IMG/VR virus record: IMGVR_UViG_3300009431_000633
Location: 1-34,168 of that record
Strand: one strand, 5' to 3'
Length of the DNA stretch: 34,168 nucleotides
Source: a virus
A program made the translations under genes and the position numbers. The stretch's first letter is position 1, and every line of letters begins with the position of its first letter. Shown piece after piece: positions 15,203 through 24,214 of the stretch. The notes beneath the pieces are model-generated. The model saw only the letters and a list, made by a program, of their open reading frames with translations, was not told the origin of the DNA and did not search any database.

Positions 15203-15709
15203 GTGGGCGGAGTCTCCGCCAGCGATGGAACCACCACGGTCCGCATGGATGGGGCGCTGTTCGATCTGGAGCGCACCATCCCCGATGGGCTGGCTCCTGT
15301 CGTCGTCCGCCGGTTTGAGGAGACCAGCGCGCGGATCGTCCGGGATGCGCTCGAGCGATGGCCGCGCAAGACCGGCCGATCCGCTGCTGCGTTTCGCATC
15401 CTGTCTCGGTTGACCCCCGATGGAATCGAAACCGTGCTGTACAACGACGCGCGGGACGCATCGGGACGGCCGTATGCCTACATGATCAAGTTCTCGCGAT
15501 ACACGGAGGCGGAGCTGCGGGCCCGAGCCAAGAGTTCCGCCCAGCTGCGTTACCTGCAACGTAAGTTTGGCAAGGGTGCGCCCAGCGATGCGCTCACCTA
15601 CAAAAGCCCGTGGCAGGTCCTGGTACGAAGTCCCCACCGCAAGGCCCAGCCCAAGCTGGCGGACGAGTTGCAGGACGAGTTGATTCGCCTGGCGGACGGG
15701 GGTAGCTGA
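15203..15709 (+). CDS. Hypothetical tail protein
   Basis: A 168-residue protein from GTG 15203 with AAAAGGAG upstream, between the chaperone extension and the tape measure. It has an N-terminal helix (VVVRRFEETSARIVRDALERW, about residues 34-54), a central beta segment (GIETVLYNDARDASGRPYAYM) and a C-terminal helix. This helix-strand-helix pattern recalls HK97 gp10-like tail completion proteins, although another candidate for that role lies at 10336. It may help close the tail or act as a tail adaptor. Confidence 0.6.
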   Translation: MGGVSASDGTTTVRMDGALFDLERTIPDGLAPVVVRRFEETSARIVRDALERWPRKTGRSAAAFRILSRLTPDGIETVLYNDARDASGRPYAYMIKFSRYTEAELRARAKSSAQLRYLQRKFGKGAPSDALTYKSPWQVLVRSPHRKAQPKLADELQDELIRLADGGS

Positions 15710-15710
15710 C

Positions 15711-17573
15711 ATGGCACGTACCGCAACTGTCTCGTTCCAGGCGGACCTGGCCAACATGCGAAAGGAGCTCAAAAAGCTCCCAGGGATGACCGAGGCCGAG
15801 GCCAAGCGCATGGTCAAGGGCTTCACATCCCAGATGAAGAAAGCGGAGGCCGCGTCCAAGAAAGCATGGAAAGCGTCCAAGAGGGGGGCCCAGGATTTCG
15901 GAGACCAGCTGGCGTCCGTTGAGGATTTGATGGACGGAATTGGTGCGGGCCCCCTGTCCGACGTGGCCCGACAGCTGCGGTATCTGTCCATCGGGTCCAA
16001 GGAACTGGGCAAGGGTTTTGCCGTGGCCACCGTGGGAAGCGTGGCCTTGGGTGCGGCGGTCGTTGGTGTGGGGGCTGGTATCGTTGCAGCCGTCCGCAAT
16101 GCGGAGGACTTGCGGGACGAGCTCGAGGACTTTGCGGACGTCCCGGGATTCGAGCTGTTGACCGCGGAACAGGTGGCCACCCTGGAGCGGGCCAACGCAT
16201 CGTTGGATGCGTTGGGCACCGTGGCCAAGGCCGTGGTGGTCACCCTGGGCGGGGAGCTGGCCCCCGTGGTGGAAAAATCAGGGACCGTGATCGTTGCCAT
16301 GGCGTTGATGTCCAAGGATCTGTTTTCGGGTCTGGACGCTGGCCGAGCCGTGATCAAGGACCTGGCGATCGACATCACGGACAAGCTGATACAGGCCCTG
16401 CTGGGTGGCGTGACAGGGATCGTGGACATGCTGGGCCTGCTGGGCAAGGCCGCCAGCGCGCTGGGCATGGAGGGCCTCGGTGGTTCGTTGCAGGATGTCA
16501 ACGCGGAATACGACGCGTGGACCCGGAACCTGGCCAAGGGTGCGGTGGAAAACTGGGTCACAGGATCCGGGGAGGCAATCCGCTGGTACACCGATGGCCT
16601 GGGCGGGTACATGGGCCAGGCGGAACAGCTGATCAGCGTCCAGACCGAGGTCAACCGCACGGGGGAAGAGGGAGCCAAGACCACCAAAAAGCAAACGGCC
16701 GCGATCAAGGATCTTGAGCGTGCCGCTGCATCCTTACAGTCCATCCGCATGCGTGCGCAGGAAGCGGTCATGGGGGCGGAGGAACGGATACTCCATCTGC
16801 GGGATGTGGAGCTGGCCAAGATAGACGAATTGGCGGCAAAGGTAGGTGCGTCCGTTGAGGTGGAGGCCGCACGCTACGCGGTACTCGAGCGTGCAGAACA
16901 CCAGCTGTCCGCGCTGCGGCAGCAACAGCAGGAACAGGCGGAGCGGTTGGCCGAGGAAATGCACGAACGGGAGTTGGCCCGCATCGAGGCGGAGCAAGCG
17001 GCCCGGTTCAGTGCAACCCAGACGTTCCTGGGTGGGTGGGCTGACTTGGCGCAAACCACGGCGGACACCATCAACGAAAGCAACGCGGACGCGGCCCGCA
17101 AGTGGTTCACGTTCTACAAGCTGGCGGCGGTGGCCCAGATACAGGTGGATGCGGCTGCGGCCATCATGAAAGCGTTTGCCACGCTGGGGCCCATCGGCGG
17201 GGCTATCGCATCCGCGGGAATCGTCGGGACCGCCACGGCCCAAACCATGGCCGTCACATCCCAGCGTCTTCCCACGTTCCACACGGGTCTGGTGGGCGGA
17301 GCTCCGGACGAAACCCCGGCCGTGATTCGTCGTGGTGAGCGGGTGTTGACCCGTCCGCAGCAGGATGCCATGGGCGGGCCCAAGGCCGTGGACGCCGCAG
17401 CCAGCGGCGGCGGTATCCAATCCTTGCTGGCCGTGTGGAAGATCGATCACAAGGTCATCGGCACCAGCCTGTATGAACATCTCCGCACCCGTTCCCGCCG
17501 AACGATCGAAGCCCTGGAACGCGCACAGCCTCGCACGGGCCGCCGTGTTCCTGCTGCTTACGGAGTGGTGTAA
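15711..17573 (+). CDS. Tape measure protein
   Basis: A 620-residue protein after the chaperone genes. Tape measures fix tail length and are ejected with DNA; this one is short for the family, predicting a tail of roughly 90 nm by the usual 1.5 angstrom per residue rule. It has a Lys-rich helical N-terminus (1-60), a hydrophobic stretch at about 102-128 (FAVATVGSVALGAAVVGVG), another at about 172-200, a Gln/Glu-rich coiled coil at about 400-430, and an Ala/Gly-rich hydrophobic segment near 485-520. The C-terminus is basic. There is no lytic domain. The stop overlaps the next start as TAATG. Confidence 0.88.
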   Translation: MARTATVSFQADLANMRKELKKLPGMTEAEAKRMVKGFTSQMKKAEAASKKAWKASKRGAQDFGDQLASVEDLMDGIGAGPLSDVARQLRYLSIGSKELGKGFAVATVGSVALGAAVVGVGAGIVAAVRNAEDLRDELEDFADVPGFELLTAEQVATLERANASLDALGTVAKAVVVTLGGELAPVVEKSGTVIVAMALMSKDLFSGLDAGRAVIKDLAIDITDKLIQALLGGVTGIVDMLGLLGKAASALGMEGLGGSLQDVNAEYDAWTRNLAKGAVENWVTGSGEAIRWYTDGLGGYMGQAEQLISVQTEVNRTGEEGAKTTKKQTAAIKDLERAAASLQSIRMRAQEAVMGAEERILHLRDVELAKIDELAAKVGASVEVEAARYAVLERAEHQLSALRQQQQEQAERLAEEMHERELARIEAEQAARFSATQTFLGGWADLAQTTADTINESNADAARKWFTFYKLAAVAQIQVDAAAAIMKAFATLGPIGGAIASAGIVGTATAQTMAVTSQRLPTFHTGLVGGAPDETPAVIRRGERVLTRPQQDAMGGPKAVDAAASGGGIQSLLAVWKIDHKVIGTSLYEHLRTRSRRTIEALERAQPRTGRRVPAAYGVV

Positions 17574-20500
17574 TGGGAACCGAGACCGTACCCAGCCAGT
17601 CCCAGGGTCTGATACGCCAGGACGAGCGGATCTCAACGGATACCCTGCAGGCCAAGGGTGCGGGAGCCACGGACAGCAGTTACACGCAGGCTGGCCCCCG
17701 GCCTGGTGGAGCGGTGGCCGCACAGGACACCCATCTCACCCTGGCCACCAGCGGCACGCAATCCGAGGATGGCCACCTGAAGGTTCGCACTTTGCGCGCA
17801 GGTCATCCTGGGCCGTCCGGCCGGGGACGGATGGGCTGGCGGGACATGGACGCTGGAGACGGGTCCGACGATTACAAGGGATGGGATCCATACTGTACGG
17901 TCACAGGGTTTGACTACCTGTATGCGTCCGTAGCAGCGGACCCCGTCCTGGTCCCACACGTCATCCGGCTGCAGTCCGGGGAGTTGCTGGTCTGCGGAAT
18001 CGAAACGCAGGGGGCCAACCCCAACCACGTCTACAAATACGATCCCACCACGGCTGCGTGGACCGGATACGAGGTCACCGCTGCATCGGACATCGTGGCC
18101 ACGGTCGTGGCCTCCACCATTGTCCAGCTGGATAGCGGCCGAGTTGTGCTGTACATGGCCCGCAGCGATGATCAGGTGGACGCGTTCCACTCGGATGACG
18201 ACGGGGAAACCTGGGATTTGTACTCGGCCCGCGTGCTGGATACTCCATGTGCCCAGACCATCACCGAGGTCCGGGCCGCCTGCGACGGGGACGAGGTCCT
18301 GTTGTTGGTGGGGTATGCCAAGGCTGGCCCCACGTACACGTTCGATCAGCATGGCAGCGACGATCAGGGGCAGTCGTTTGTCATAGTCATGGAGGACTAT
18401 CACACGGCCACCGCAAACACAGCATGGCACGTCAACGTGGTGGCCAAGCCGGGCGGTGGGTTTATCGTTGGATACAACGCGGATGTTCGCCACGTGGATT
18501 CCGCGTTTTCGGACGTCACGGACCAGGAGGAGATCGACATAGACGGAGTGGATGGGGCGTTCTTCCTGACCATCTGGATGGATGAAGACGGCACCTGGTA
18601 CAGCCTGGCTGGGGAGGCCATCTTCGGGGGTGTATGGCCGGGGGCCACGCTCACCACGTCCCATGATGGTGGGTATACCTGGGAGGATAGCCGGACCACA
18701 TCCTGGTGGTATGGCACCAACACGGAATACGAGCTGTCCGGGTCCTGCTGCAGCACGGGCGGCCGTGCGTTCTTCGTTACCCATTTCGAGAGCTCGGTTA
18801 CTGCATACCACCAGGAAACCGTGGCGGTCCTCGAGCTGGGTGGATTTTCTCGCCACACCCACCCCGCCAGCTGGGAGGCCACGGAGTTTGACGATCGGGA
18901 CTACCTGCATTGGCGGGGTGACTGGACCTACGCGGGGATTTTGTGGACCGCGATAGAGGAGCCCGGGAACATCGGGGCAATCTGGGCGGTCGGTGGCCTG
19001 GGGACGGACACGCTGGGCTCCACGGGCGAGATGAACGTCAATACGGCCTTGGCCCAACAGCGAAACTACACGCGCACCGAGGCCGAGGACCCCGATGCCA
19101 TCAACGTGGAATTCCACGTGCGGGTGGACACGGGGGATGGGGCCCTTGGGTCCGATGACATCGCTGTGCGGATCATCCACTCGGACGCCGCGGCCTATGA
19201 GCGTGACATCTCGCTGCGGATCTCGGACACGGCCTATCGGCTGTGGGACAATGTGGCGGGTGCGCAGATCGGCTCGGACGAATCCGTGGATTTCACCCAG
19301 GAGACCATGGTGCGAATCACCATGTCCAAGGGTGCCGGCGGTGTGGACAAGGTCAAGACGTTTTGGGCACACAAGGCCCACGTCCGGGAGTTTGCCGAGG
19401 GACCGGGGGGAGACGCCACGGACACAGGCGGTCCCTATGCCACCAACAACACCTACGAGTGGGGCCACCTGGCCAACGCAGCCAATGACAGCTGGTGGTC
19501 CCTGTTTGGCTACAACAACTGGTGTACCCGGTACAACGAACGGGCCACCCACAACCCGGGCACCGCGTGGACGAATCCCACGCACATCCACGGCAAGAGC
19601 TGGCCGACGCTGCCCGCGTTGATCTTCGATGGGGTCAAGATTCAGGCGACGTCCGGGCCCTCGCACATCGGGGAAACCCAGGACATTGAAGCGGATTACG
19701 ACTACCCGATTGCCGCCGTTTTCCCGAACACGCACCCAAGTCCCCAGCGGACATGGAGGTCCACCGCGCACAACGTGGACGTGGCTTTGGTGTTCGACCT
19801 GGAGAGCTCGTTTTCCAACACACGGTTTGACAGCTCCACCCTGGGTCTGGCGTTGTTTAATACCAACGTCCGGGAGGCCAAACTACAGCGGTGGACGGGA
19901 GCTGCGTGGACGGACGTGGTGGCCCTCAACGGAGCTGCGGGATTCACATCCCTGGCCTACACCAGGGATGGCCGCAAGCTGCATCCGGACACGGGCCAGA
20001 CCACCCAGGCTTCCCAGTGGCTTTGGTACAACGCGGCCCGCGGTGCGCAGTGGGACATGGGAGCTGGCGCGGACGCGGCCCGGTACAAGCGGATCGAGGC
20101 CAATACGTCCGGCAGCTGGGTGGGGTCTGGCGGCACCACCAAGCGCCCCATGCTGACCATCGCCCAGGACACCATCAACGGCGCGGAGGCCGCGTCCGGA
20201 TTGTCCGGGCGGTTGTCCATGCCCAACCACCTGGGCACGGTCCACGAGTATACCAACAACCCCGACTACTATCGGATCTACATTCCTGCCCAGAAGACCG
20301 CGGAAGGGTACTACGAGATCGGAACCATCGTGGTTGGGGATGTCCTGGTGTTCGGGCGGGCCTACGATTGGGAACGGCCGACCACGGCCCAGCACAACGT
20401 GGAAGTTATCGAACGCAAGGACGGTACGGACTACGCACGCAAGCACGGCCCCACCCGCAGGGAGTTTGGGTTTGCCTGGATGCGGACGGCCGTGGACGAA

Positions 20501-20815
20501 TCCCAGGCATGGGAGACGGACCCATCCCCCGACTACATCGCCGGCAGCGCGGGCGGGGAGGCCATCGCTACCCCAGCGGATACCCTGCGGGCCATCACCG
20601 GCTGGCTCGAGCGGGAAGAGGGGGCCAAGGGTGTGGGTGTGCTGCTGCTGCAGCTGTCCGCCGGCACGGGGTCCAAACTTCTCAATGATGCAGAGTTGTT
20701 CGCGATCGGCCGCATCCACACGCACCCCACCCGGGAAAACGTGCAGGGGGAAGAGGGGGACACCGAGTTGGCCCGCCTGAATGAAATCATCTTCCGGGAG
20801 CTCCCCCACGAATGA
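17573..20815 (+). CDS. Large distal tail protein with Asp-box (sialidase-like) repeats
   Basis: A 1,080-residue protein directly after the tape measure. The N-terminal 90 residues are flexible. Residues about 100-460 contain Asp boxes typical of sialidase-type beta-propellers: SDDDGETW (207-214), SHDGGYTW (363-370) and a degenerate SDDQGQSF (262-269). A beta-sandwich-like part follows (about 500-620, INVEFHVRVDTGDGALGSDD), and the C-terminal 250 residues resemble tail-tip proteins. Asp boxes stabilise the fold and do not prove enzyme activity; I do not see the sialidase Arg triad with confidence. Tail tip, receptor binding or glycan contact is likely. The end overlaps the next ATG as ATGA. 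Confidence 0.65.
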   Translation: MGTETVPSQSQGLIRQDERISTDTLQAKGAGATDSSYTQAGPRPGGAVAAQDTHLTLATSGTQSEDGHLKVRTLRAGHPGPSGRGRMGWRDMDAGDGSDDYKGWDPYCTVTGFDYLYASVAADPVLVPHVIRLQSGELLVCGIETQGANPNHVYKYDPTTAAWTGYEVTAASDIVATVVASTIVQLDSGRVVLYMARSDDQVDAFHSDDDGETWDLYSARVLDTPCAQTITEVRAACDGDEVLLLVGYAKAGPTYTFDQHGSDDQGQSFVIVMEDYHTATANTAWHVNVVAKPGGGFIVGYNADVRHVDSAFSDVTDQEEIDIDGVDGAFFLTIWMDEDGTWYSLAGEAIFGGVWPGATLTTSHDGGYTWEDSRTTSWWYGTNTEYELSGSCCSTGGRAFFVTHFESSVTAYHQETVAVLELGGFSRHTHPASWEATEFDDRDYLHWRGDWTYAGILWTAIEEPGNIGAIWAVGGLGTDTLGSTGEMNVNTALAQQRNYTRTEAEDPDAINVEFHVRVDTGDGALGSDDIAVRIIHSDAAAYERDISLRISDTAYRLWDNVAGAQIGSDESVDFTQETMVRITMSKGAGGVDKVKTFWAHKAHVREFAEGPGGDATDTGGPYATNNTYEWGHLANAANDSWWSLFGYNNWCTRYNERATHNPGTAWTNPTHIHGKSWPTLPALIFDGVKIQATSGPSHIGETQDIEADYDYPIAAVFPNTHPSPQRTWRSTAHNVDVALVFDLESSFSNTRFDSSTLGLALFNTNVREAKLQRWTGAAWTDVVALNGAAGFTSLAYTRDGRKLHPDTGQTTQASQWLWYNAARGAQWDMGAGADAARYKRIEANTSGSWVGSGGTTKRPMLTIAQDTINGAEAASGLSGRLSMPNHLGTVHEYTNNPDYYRIYIPAQKTAEGYYEIGTIVVGDVLVFGRAYDWERPTTAQHNVEVIERKDGTDYARKHGPTRREFGFAWMRTAVDESQAWETDPSPDYIAGSAGGEAIATPADTLRAITGWLEREEGAKGVGVLLLQLSAGTGSKLLNDAELFAIGRIHTHPTRENVQGEEGDTELARLNEIIFRELPHE

Positions 20816-22443
20816 CGGAGATTGCGCCAGGCGGATTCAGCCTTGCGGACCTGCGGGGCCAGGAGCTGGTGTGGATCTGTGAGTTTACCTGGGCGGGGGA
20901 AACCCTGTATCTGTCTCGGTCAAGAGAGACGGATGTACCCGCTGGGCCAGATGGCGCGGACGTTGAGTGCTTCGATGGCCTCGAGTGGGGGGAGGAGCAA
21001 CCGGACGATTTGTCCTTGCTGCAGGACACCCTGGAGTCCAAGCGCGCGTCCTTGACCTTGCACCTGTACCCGGAACTGGATGTCCCCGCCCGCATTTCCG
21101 AGGGCCATAACCTGGCCACGGCAACGGGTCGCCTGCGGCTGTGGCCGCGGGGAACCACCACGGTCCTGGACGTGATCGAGGGGGACATGATGGACCCCAC
21201 ATGGGATCTTCCGGAGACCCCGATCGTAGTCACGTTGGAAGAGGACCCCGTCCAGGATCGGTCCTTGTGGCCAGCGTCAAATGCCAAGGTGGACGCGGAC
21301 AGCTGGGCCAACCATGACCCGGCAATCGAGGGGGAGTTCTATCCTTGGGTGTTCGGCGGTCCCGGGACCACCACGACCACGGACACCTGGACGCCGGGTT
21401 TAATCGTCGATACCGCATCCGCCCCCATGAAAATCTTGATTGCGGGCCATGCCTGTCCCCTGGCCAGCAACGTGGACGTGGTCAACGTCACGCAAGGAAC
21501 GCAGGCTGTCCGAGCTGTCCAGCACATGCAAGACGGTCACGGCAGGATGATTGCCTATGTGGAACCCGCGCTTGGCTGGCTGGCGGCCGGGGACGAAGTG
21601 TGGATCAACTGGTACAGCGGTGGCGCACGGGCCTGGGGGCATGTCTCGCCGTTCGACGGTTCCGAGCCCCTGCGGGGTGCTGGTGACCTGCTGATCTGGT
21701 GGCTGCGGCAATCCACCGTGCGATTTGATGCGGGCCGCCTGGCGGCTGTGCGGGCCCGTCTCAACGAATACAAGATCGATACCTACGTGGTTGCGGACCC
21801 CGGGTCCCGTATCAGCCCTTACCACTGGGTCCAGGACAATCTGTTACCCATACTTCCGGTCAGTCCCCGTATCGGCCCCCGCGGTCTCTACTTCGTGGTG
21901 TGGGATCTCAAGTCCACGGCCGAGGATGCGCGGGTTCATTTGAAAGAGGGGTTGAACTGTGAGCGGGCGGGACCTGTGACCACCACGTCCCGAAACGAGG
22001 TGGCCACAGAGGTGACCGTTTCCTACCACCACGATCCGCGGGAGGGTGAGCCCACGGCCCGCCTGGTTTTGACCGGCGATGATGTTACGCTGGACCAGGA
22101 CGCGGATGCCCGCCGCAGCTTCCAGGCCCGCCGCGCATGGCTGCAGCAGCGGACCAACATCTGTTACGAGCTCGCGGCCCCCCATGTCCAGGACGCGTCC
22201 ACGGCTGGGTTGATTGCGGCCACGGAGATCCGGCGGCGGGGTCTGCAATGGGATCTCCTGTCTTACGACGTGGACCAGGAGATTGCGGGCCAGCTCGATC
22301 CTGGGGACGTGGTGGCCTTGACTGACGTCGGCCGCAGCATCAACAACCGCCCGTGCCTGGTGGTGTCTCGCCCGTGGTTGTCCGATGGGCGGATGCCCGT
22401 TGGACTGCAGGGGCACATGGGTGTTCTGGGGGGGGTGGTCTAG
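20812..22443 (+). CDS. Tail hub / tail-tip protein
   Basis: A 543-residue protein following the distal tail gene. The first 130 residues form a beta domain (ELVWICEFTWAGETLYLS). The middle contains further strands. The C-terminal part (VATEVTVSYHHDPREGEP, then a segment ending in LDPGDVVALTDVG, about 390-520) has the order and spacing of the gp27/Tal-like hub proteins, in which a line of the type GDVVxLTD is common. It would form the central hub through which the tape measure leaves. Its stop TAG shares the palindrome CTAG with the stop of the opposite-strand lipoprotein gene. Confidence 0.65.
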   Translation: MTEIAPGGFSLADLRGQELVWICEFTWAGETLYLSRSRETDVPAGPDGADVECFDGLEWGEEQPDDLSLLQDTLESKRASLTLHLYPELDVPARISEGHNLATATGRLRLWPRGTTTVLDVIEGDMMDPTWDLPETPIVVTLEEDPVQDRSLWPASNAKVDADSWANHDPAIEGEFYPWVFGGPGTTTTTDTWTPGLIVDTASAPMKILIAGHACPLASNVDVVNVTQGTQAVRAVQHMQDGHGRMIAYVEPALGWLAAGDEVWINWYSGGARAWGHVSPFDGSEPLRGAGDLLIWWLRQSTVRFDAGRLAAVRARLNEYKIDTYVVADPGSRISPYHWVQDNLLPILPVSPRIGPRGLYFVVWDLKSTAEDARVHLKEGLNCERAGPVTTTSRNEVATEVTVSYHHDPREGEPTARLVLTGDDVTLDQDADARRSFQARRAWLQQRTNICYELAAPHVQDASTAGLIAATEIRRRGLQWDLLSYDVDQEIAGQLDPGDVVALTDVGRSINNRPCLVVSRPWLSDGRMPVGLQGHMGVLGGVV

Positions 22444-22805
22444 ATGGGATGCCAGGTCACGATGGTCAGCCCGGTGGGCCCAGCCTCGAGAGCTCCAAAG
22501 TCATCCCAGTTGGGTGGTTTGTTGCACAGGCAACCATCACAGAGGGAAAACTCCGCAGTGACATCGTTGCAGGCTTCGTGCCATCCGTTGTCATCGCGGA
22601 CGCATTGCCACACTTGCCAGGCCACCAAATCGCACACGTCCCCTGATTCGCCTGAATCGAGGTGGAGTGTTTGCAGCTCGTATTGGGCACCGTTGTTGCC
22701 GGACCAGCTGACATCTCCTGTTCCGCTGCTGTCGTCGTCGTCGGTGGCAGACACACACCCCAGGGCCAGCAGGCCCAGGGCCAGAACCAATAACCGATCT
22801 CGCAT
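22440..22805 (-). CDS. Cys-rich lipoprotein, moron candidate
   Basis: The only gene on the minus strand: 121 residues, with a perfect GGAGGA ribosome site upstream of its ATG. The N-terminus MRDRLLVLALGLLALGC is a signal peptide with a lipobox-like ending; C17 would be lipidated, though Leu at -2 is not ideal. DDDD follows within a few residues, as in many surface lipoproteins of myxobacteria-like hosts. Six more Cys (58, 68, 79, 89, 92, 94) could form disulfides in the periplasm. Opposite orientation within the tail genes and lower GC by eye suggest an independently expressed lysogenic gene. Phage lipoproteins such as T5 Llp or TP-J34 Ltp block superinfection; that role here is inference. 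Confidence 0.72.
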   Translation of the reverse strand: MRDRLLVLALGLLALGCVSATDDDDSSGTGDVSWSGNNGAQYELQTLHLDSGESGDVCDLVAWQVWQCVRDDNGWHEACNDVTAEFSLCDGCLCNKPPNWDDFGALEAGPTGLTIVTWHPI

Positions 22806-22867
22806 TCAGTCCTCCGTTTCCAGGTACTACGGGCGGGCCCGCGGGATGTTCCCTGGAGGATCGTAGC
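22806..22867. promoter_or_regulatory. Divergent gap with a 10-bp palindrome
   Basis: This short gap separates the minus-strand lipoprotein start from the next + strand gene and holds ribosome sites for both. GCGGGCCCGC (22833-22842) is a perfect palindrome, a possible operator. Any promoter for the lipoprotein must lie here or inside the start of the rightward gene; no convincing -10/-35 pair is visible. Confidence 0.3.
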
Positions 22868-23068
22868 ATGCGACACCATATCGGGGCAGGTCGTCCGCAG
22901 GAACCATCTGCTGATCGGGCGTGGCTGGCCGATCCCACCAACGACAAAAAGACAATGGACGAATGGGCCGCAAGATGCCACGTTGCTGGGATCGCATGGC
23001 CCACCCACGGCCGCAAAGCGGACCGCATCAGCAAAGTACGGAAAGCCCTGAAATCAGGAGGAAAATAG
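22868..23068 (+). CDS. Small basic hypothetical protein
   Basis: A 66-residue product beginning MRHHIGAGRPQEP, with GGAGGAT upstream of ATG 22868. The C-terminal half (MDEWAARCHVAGIAWPTHGRK, then RISKVRKALKSGGK) could form two or three helices with a basic surface, so DNA binding is possible but no standard helix-turn-helix is evident. It lies between the lipoprotein and the fibre-like gene; its end carries the AGGAGG for the next gene. A regulator of the divergent lipoprotein gene is one option. Confidence 0.55.
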   Translation: MRHHIGAGRPQEPSADRAWLADPTNDKKTMDEWAARCHVAGIAWPTHGRKADRISKVRKALKSGGK

Positions 23069-23069
23069 A

Positions 23070-23885
23070 ATGTTGCACCTTGGCCGCACAGTCGTCAATG
23101 CACTGAAGGCTTTGACTCAAGAGGGGATCAAGTATTCGGATCTCACGGATGGTTACATTCCCAAGCGCAGTGGGTCCGGTTGGAGTGAGGAGGATCCAGA
23201 CGGGCTTGGCGATATTGTAGTGTGGGATGCGGACTTGTCTGGGACCTATGACTGGCAAGCCAATGGTGACAGCTCTCAAGATCCAACCAGTCTGATTTTT
23301 GCTTACGGCGACGTCACGGACGCCACCACGCTGGAAGTGGGGAGTTCCCAGATCAGCTTCGATCTGTCTGGCAGCGGTGCCGACAAGCAGGTCCACCTCT
23401 ACCGCGCCCTGTCCGCTGAGGGCCTGCCCGATTTGAACAAGGCGAGCTTGATCGTCGTTACCGCCACGATCGACCTTGACAACCTTGATGTCAACGACGA
23501 CACGATCAGCTTTCGTGTTCGCAACGTCACGGCGGGCGGTGGCGGAGACACGGAAAATTGTTCTGGAGCGTTCTACAATGACTCGGGGACTGTCCGACTG
23601 TTGACGGGCCGCGAGGTCAACAACTCCGGAGCCAGCGGCGCGGGCACGACTGCGGCCACCGGCTGGAACAGTGAAGGTCAGTTGCGCGTCATTGACGAGG
23701 TTGGTCACCAGGAGTGCCAATTCTTCGACGGAACCAACCTCAGCGAATCCGCCGGTCTGACACAGACGACCATGCATTGTCGGGACGGGGACGCTACCAC
23801 GCCGCACCTGTACATCTGGATCCGCGCCAAGAACGGCGGCCGGGTGAAGGGTGTGATCAAAGACATCAAAGTTTCGATGGTCTAG
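23070..23885 (+). CDS. Tail-fibre-like protein
   Basis: A 271-residue protein with AGGAGGAAA at ideal spacing. After a short helix it is rich in Asp, Ser, Thr and Gly with alternating strands (ISFDLSGSGADKQVHLY, VVTATIDLDNLDVND), as in jelly-roll or lectin-like host-binding modules. DNA counted at 23101-23280 is 54% GC (97 of 180), well below the tape-measure gene, which suggests acquisition from elsewhere. Position between tail hub and endolysin fits a receptor-binding protein. No named family is recognised. Confidence 0.6.
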   Translation: MLHLGRTVVNALKALTQEGIKYSDLTDGYIPKRSGSGWSEEDPDGLGDIVVWDADLSGTYDWQANGDSSQDPTSLIFAYGDVTDATTLEVGSSQISFDLSGSGADKQVHLYRALSAEGLPDLNKASLIVVTATIDLDNLDVNDDTISFRVRNVTAGGGGDTENCSGAFYNDSGTVRLLTGREVNNSGASGAGTTAATGWNSEGQLRVIDEVGHQECQFFDGTNLSESAGLTQTTMHCRDGDATTPHLYIWIRAKNGGRVKGVIKDIKVSMV

Positions 23886-23893
23886 GAGGGATC

Positions 23894-24214
23894 ATGTTCG
23901 CACTCGTACCATTTTCCAACGGCCAGCCGATTCGTCGAGCTTCGTACTGGGAAGGCTGCGAAGTTGTTGAAGGATCGGATGCCGTGGTCCGTATCGTCGG
24001 GCCGCATGGCATAGAGGAATACCCCGCGGGGGTTGATTTTCGCCGGGTGTCCATACCTGCCCATTGGCCTCGTCCCGTCGAGCCGGCCGAGTGGGACGAC
24101 GAGGTTACCGCCGCCACCCGTGAGCGGTGGCAATTGCGTGCGGCCGAAATGGAAACGGACAAAACTGTGAATCGTGATGTTGTTACCGGCCGCGGTCATG
24201 GGAACGGCCGATGA
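23894..24214 (+). CDS. Hypothetical protein between fibre and endolysin
   Basis: A 106-residue product from ATG 23894, with TAGGAGGG upstream overlapping the fibre gene's stop. It starts with a small beta segment (MFALVPFSNGQPIRR) and includes a Trp/Pro-rich stretch (HWPRPVEPAEWDDE, about 57-70) followed by a helix. Its position suggests a fibre accessory or chaperone. The end overlaps the amidase start as ATGA. Confidence 0.6.
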   Translation: MFALVPFSNGQPIRRASYWEGCEVVEGSDAVVRIVGPHGIEEYPAGVDFRRVSIPAHWPRPVEPAEWDDEVTAATRERWQLRAAEMETDKTVNRDVVTGRGHGNGR

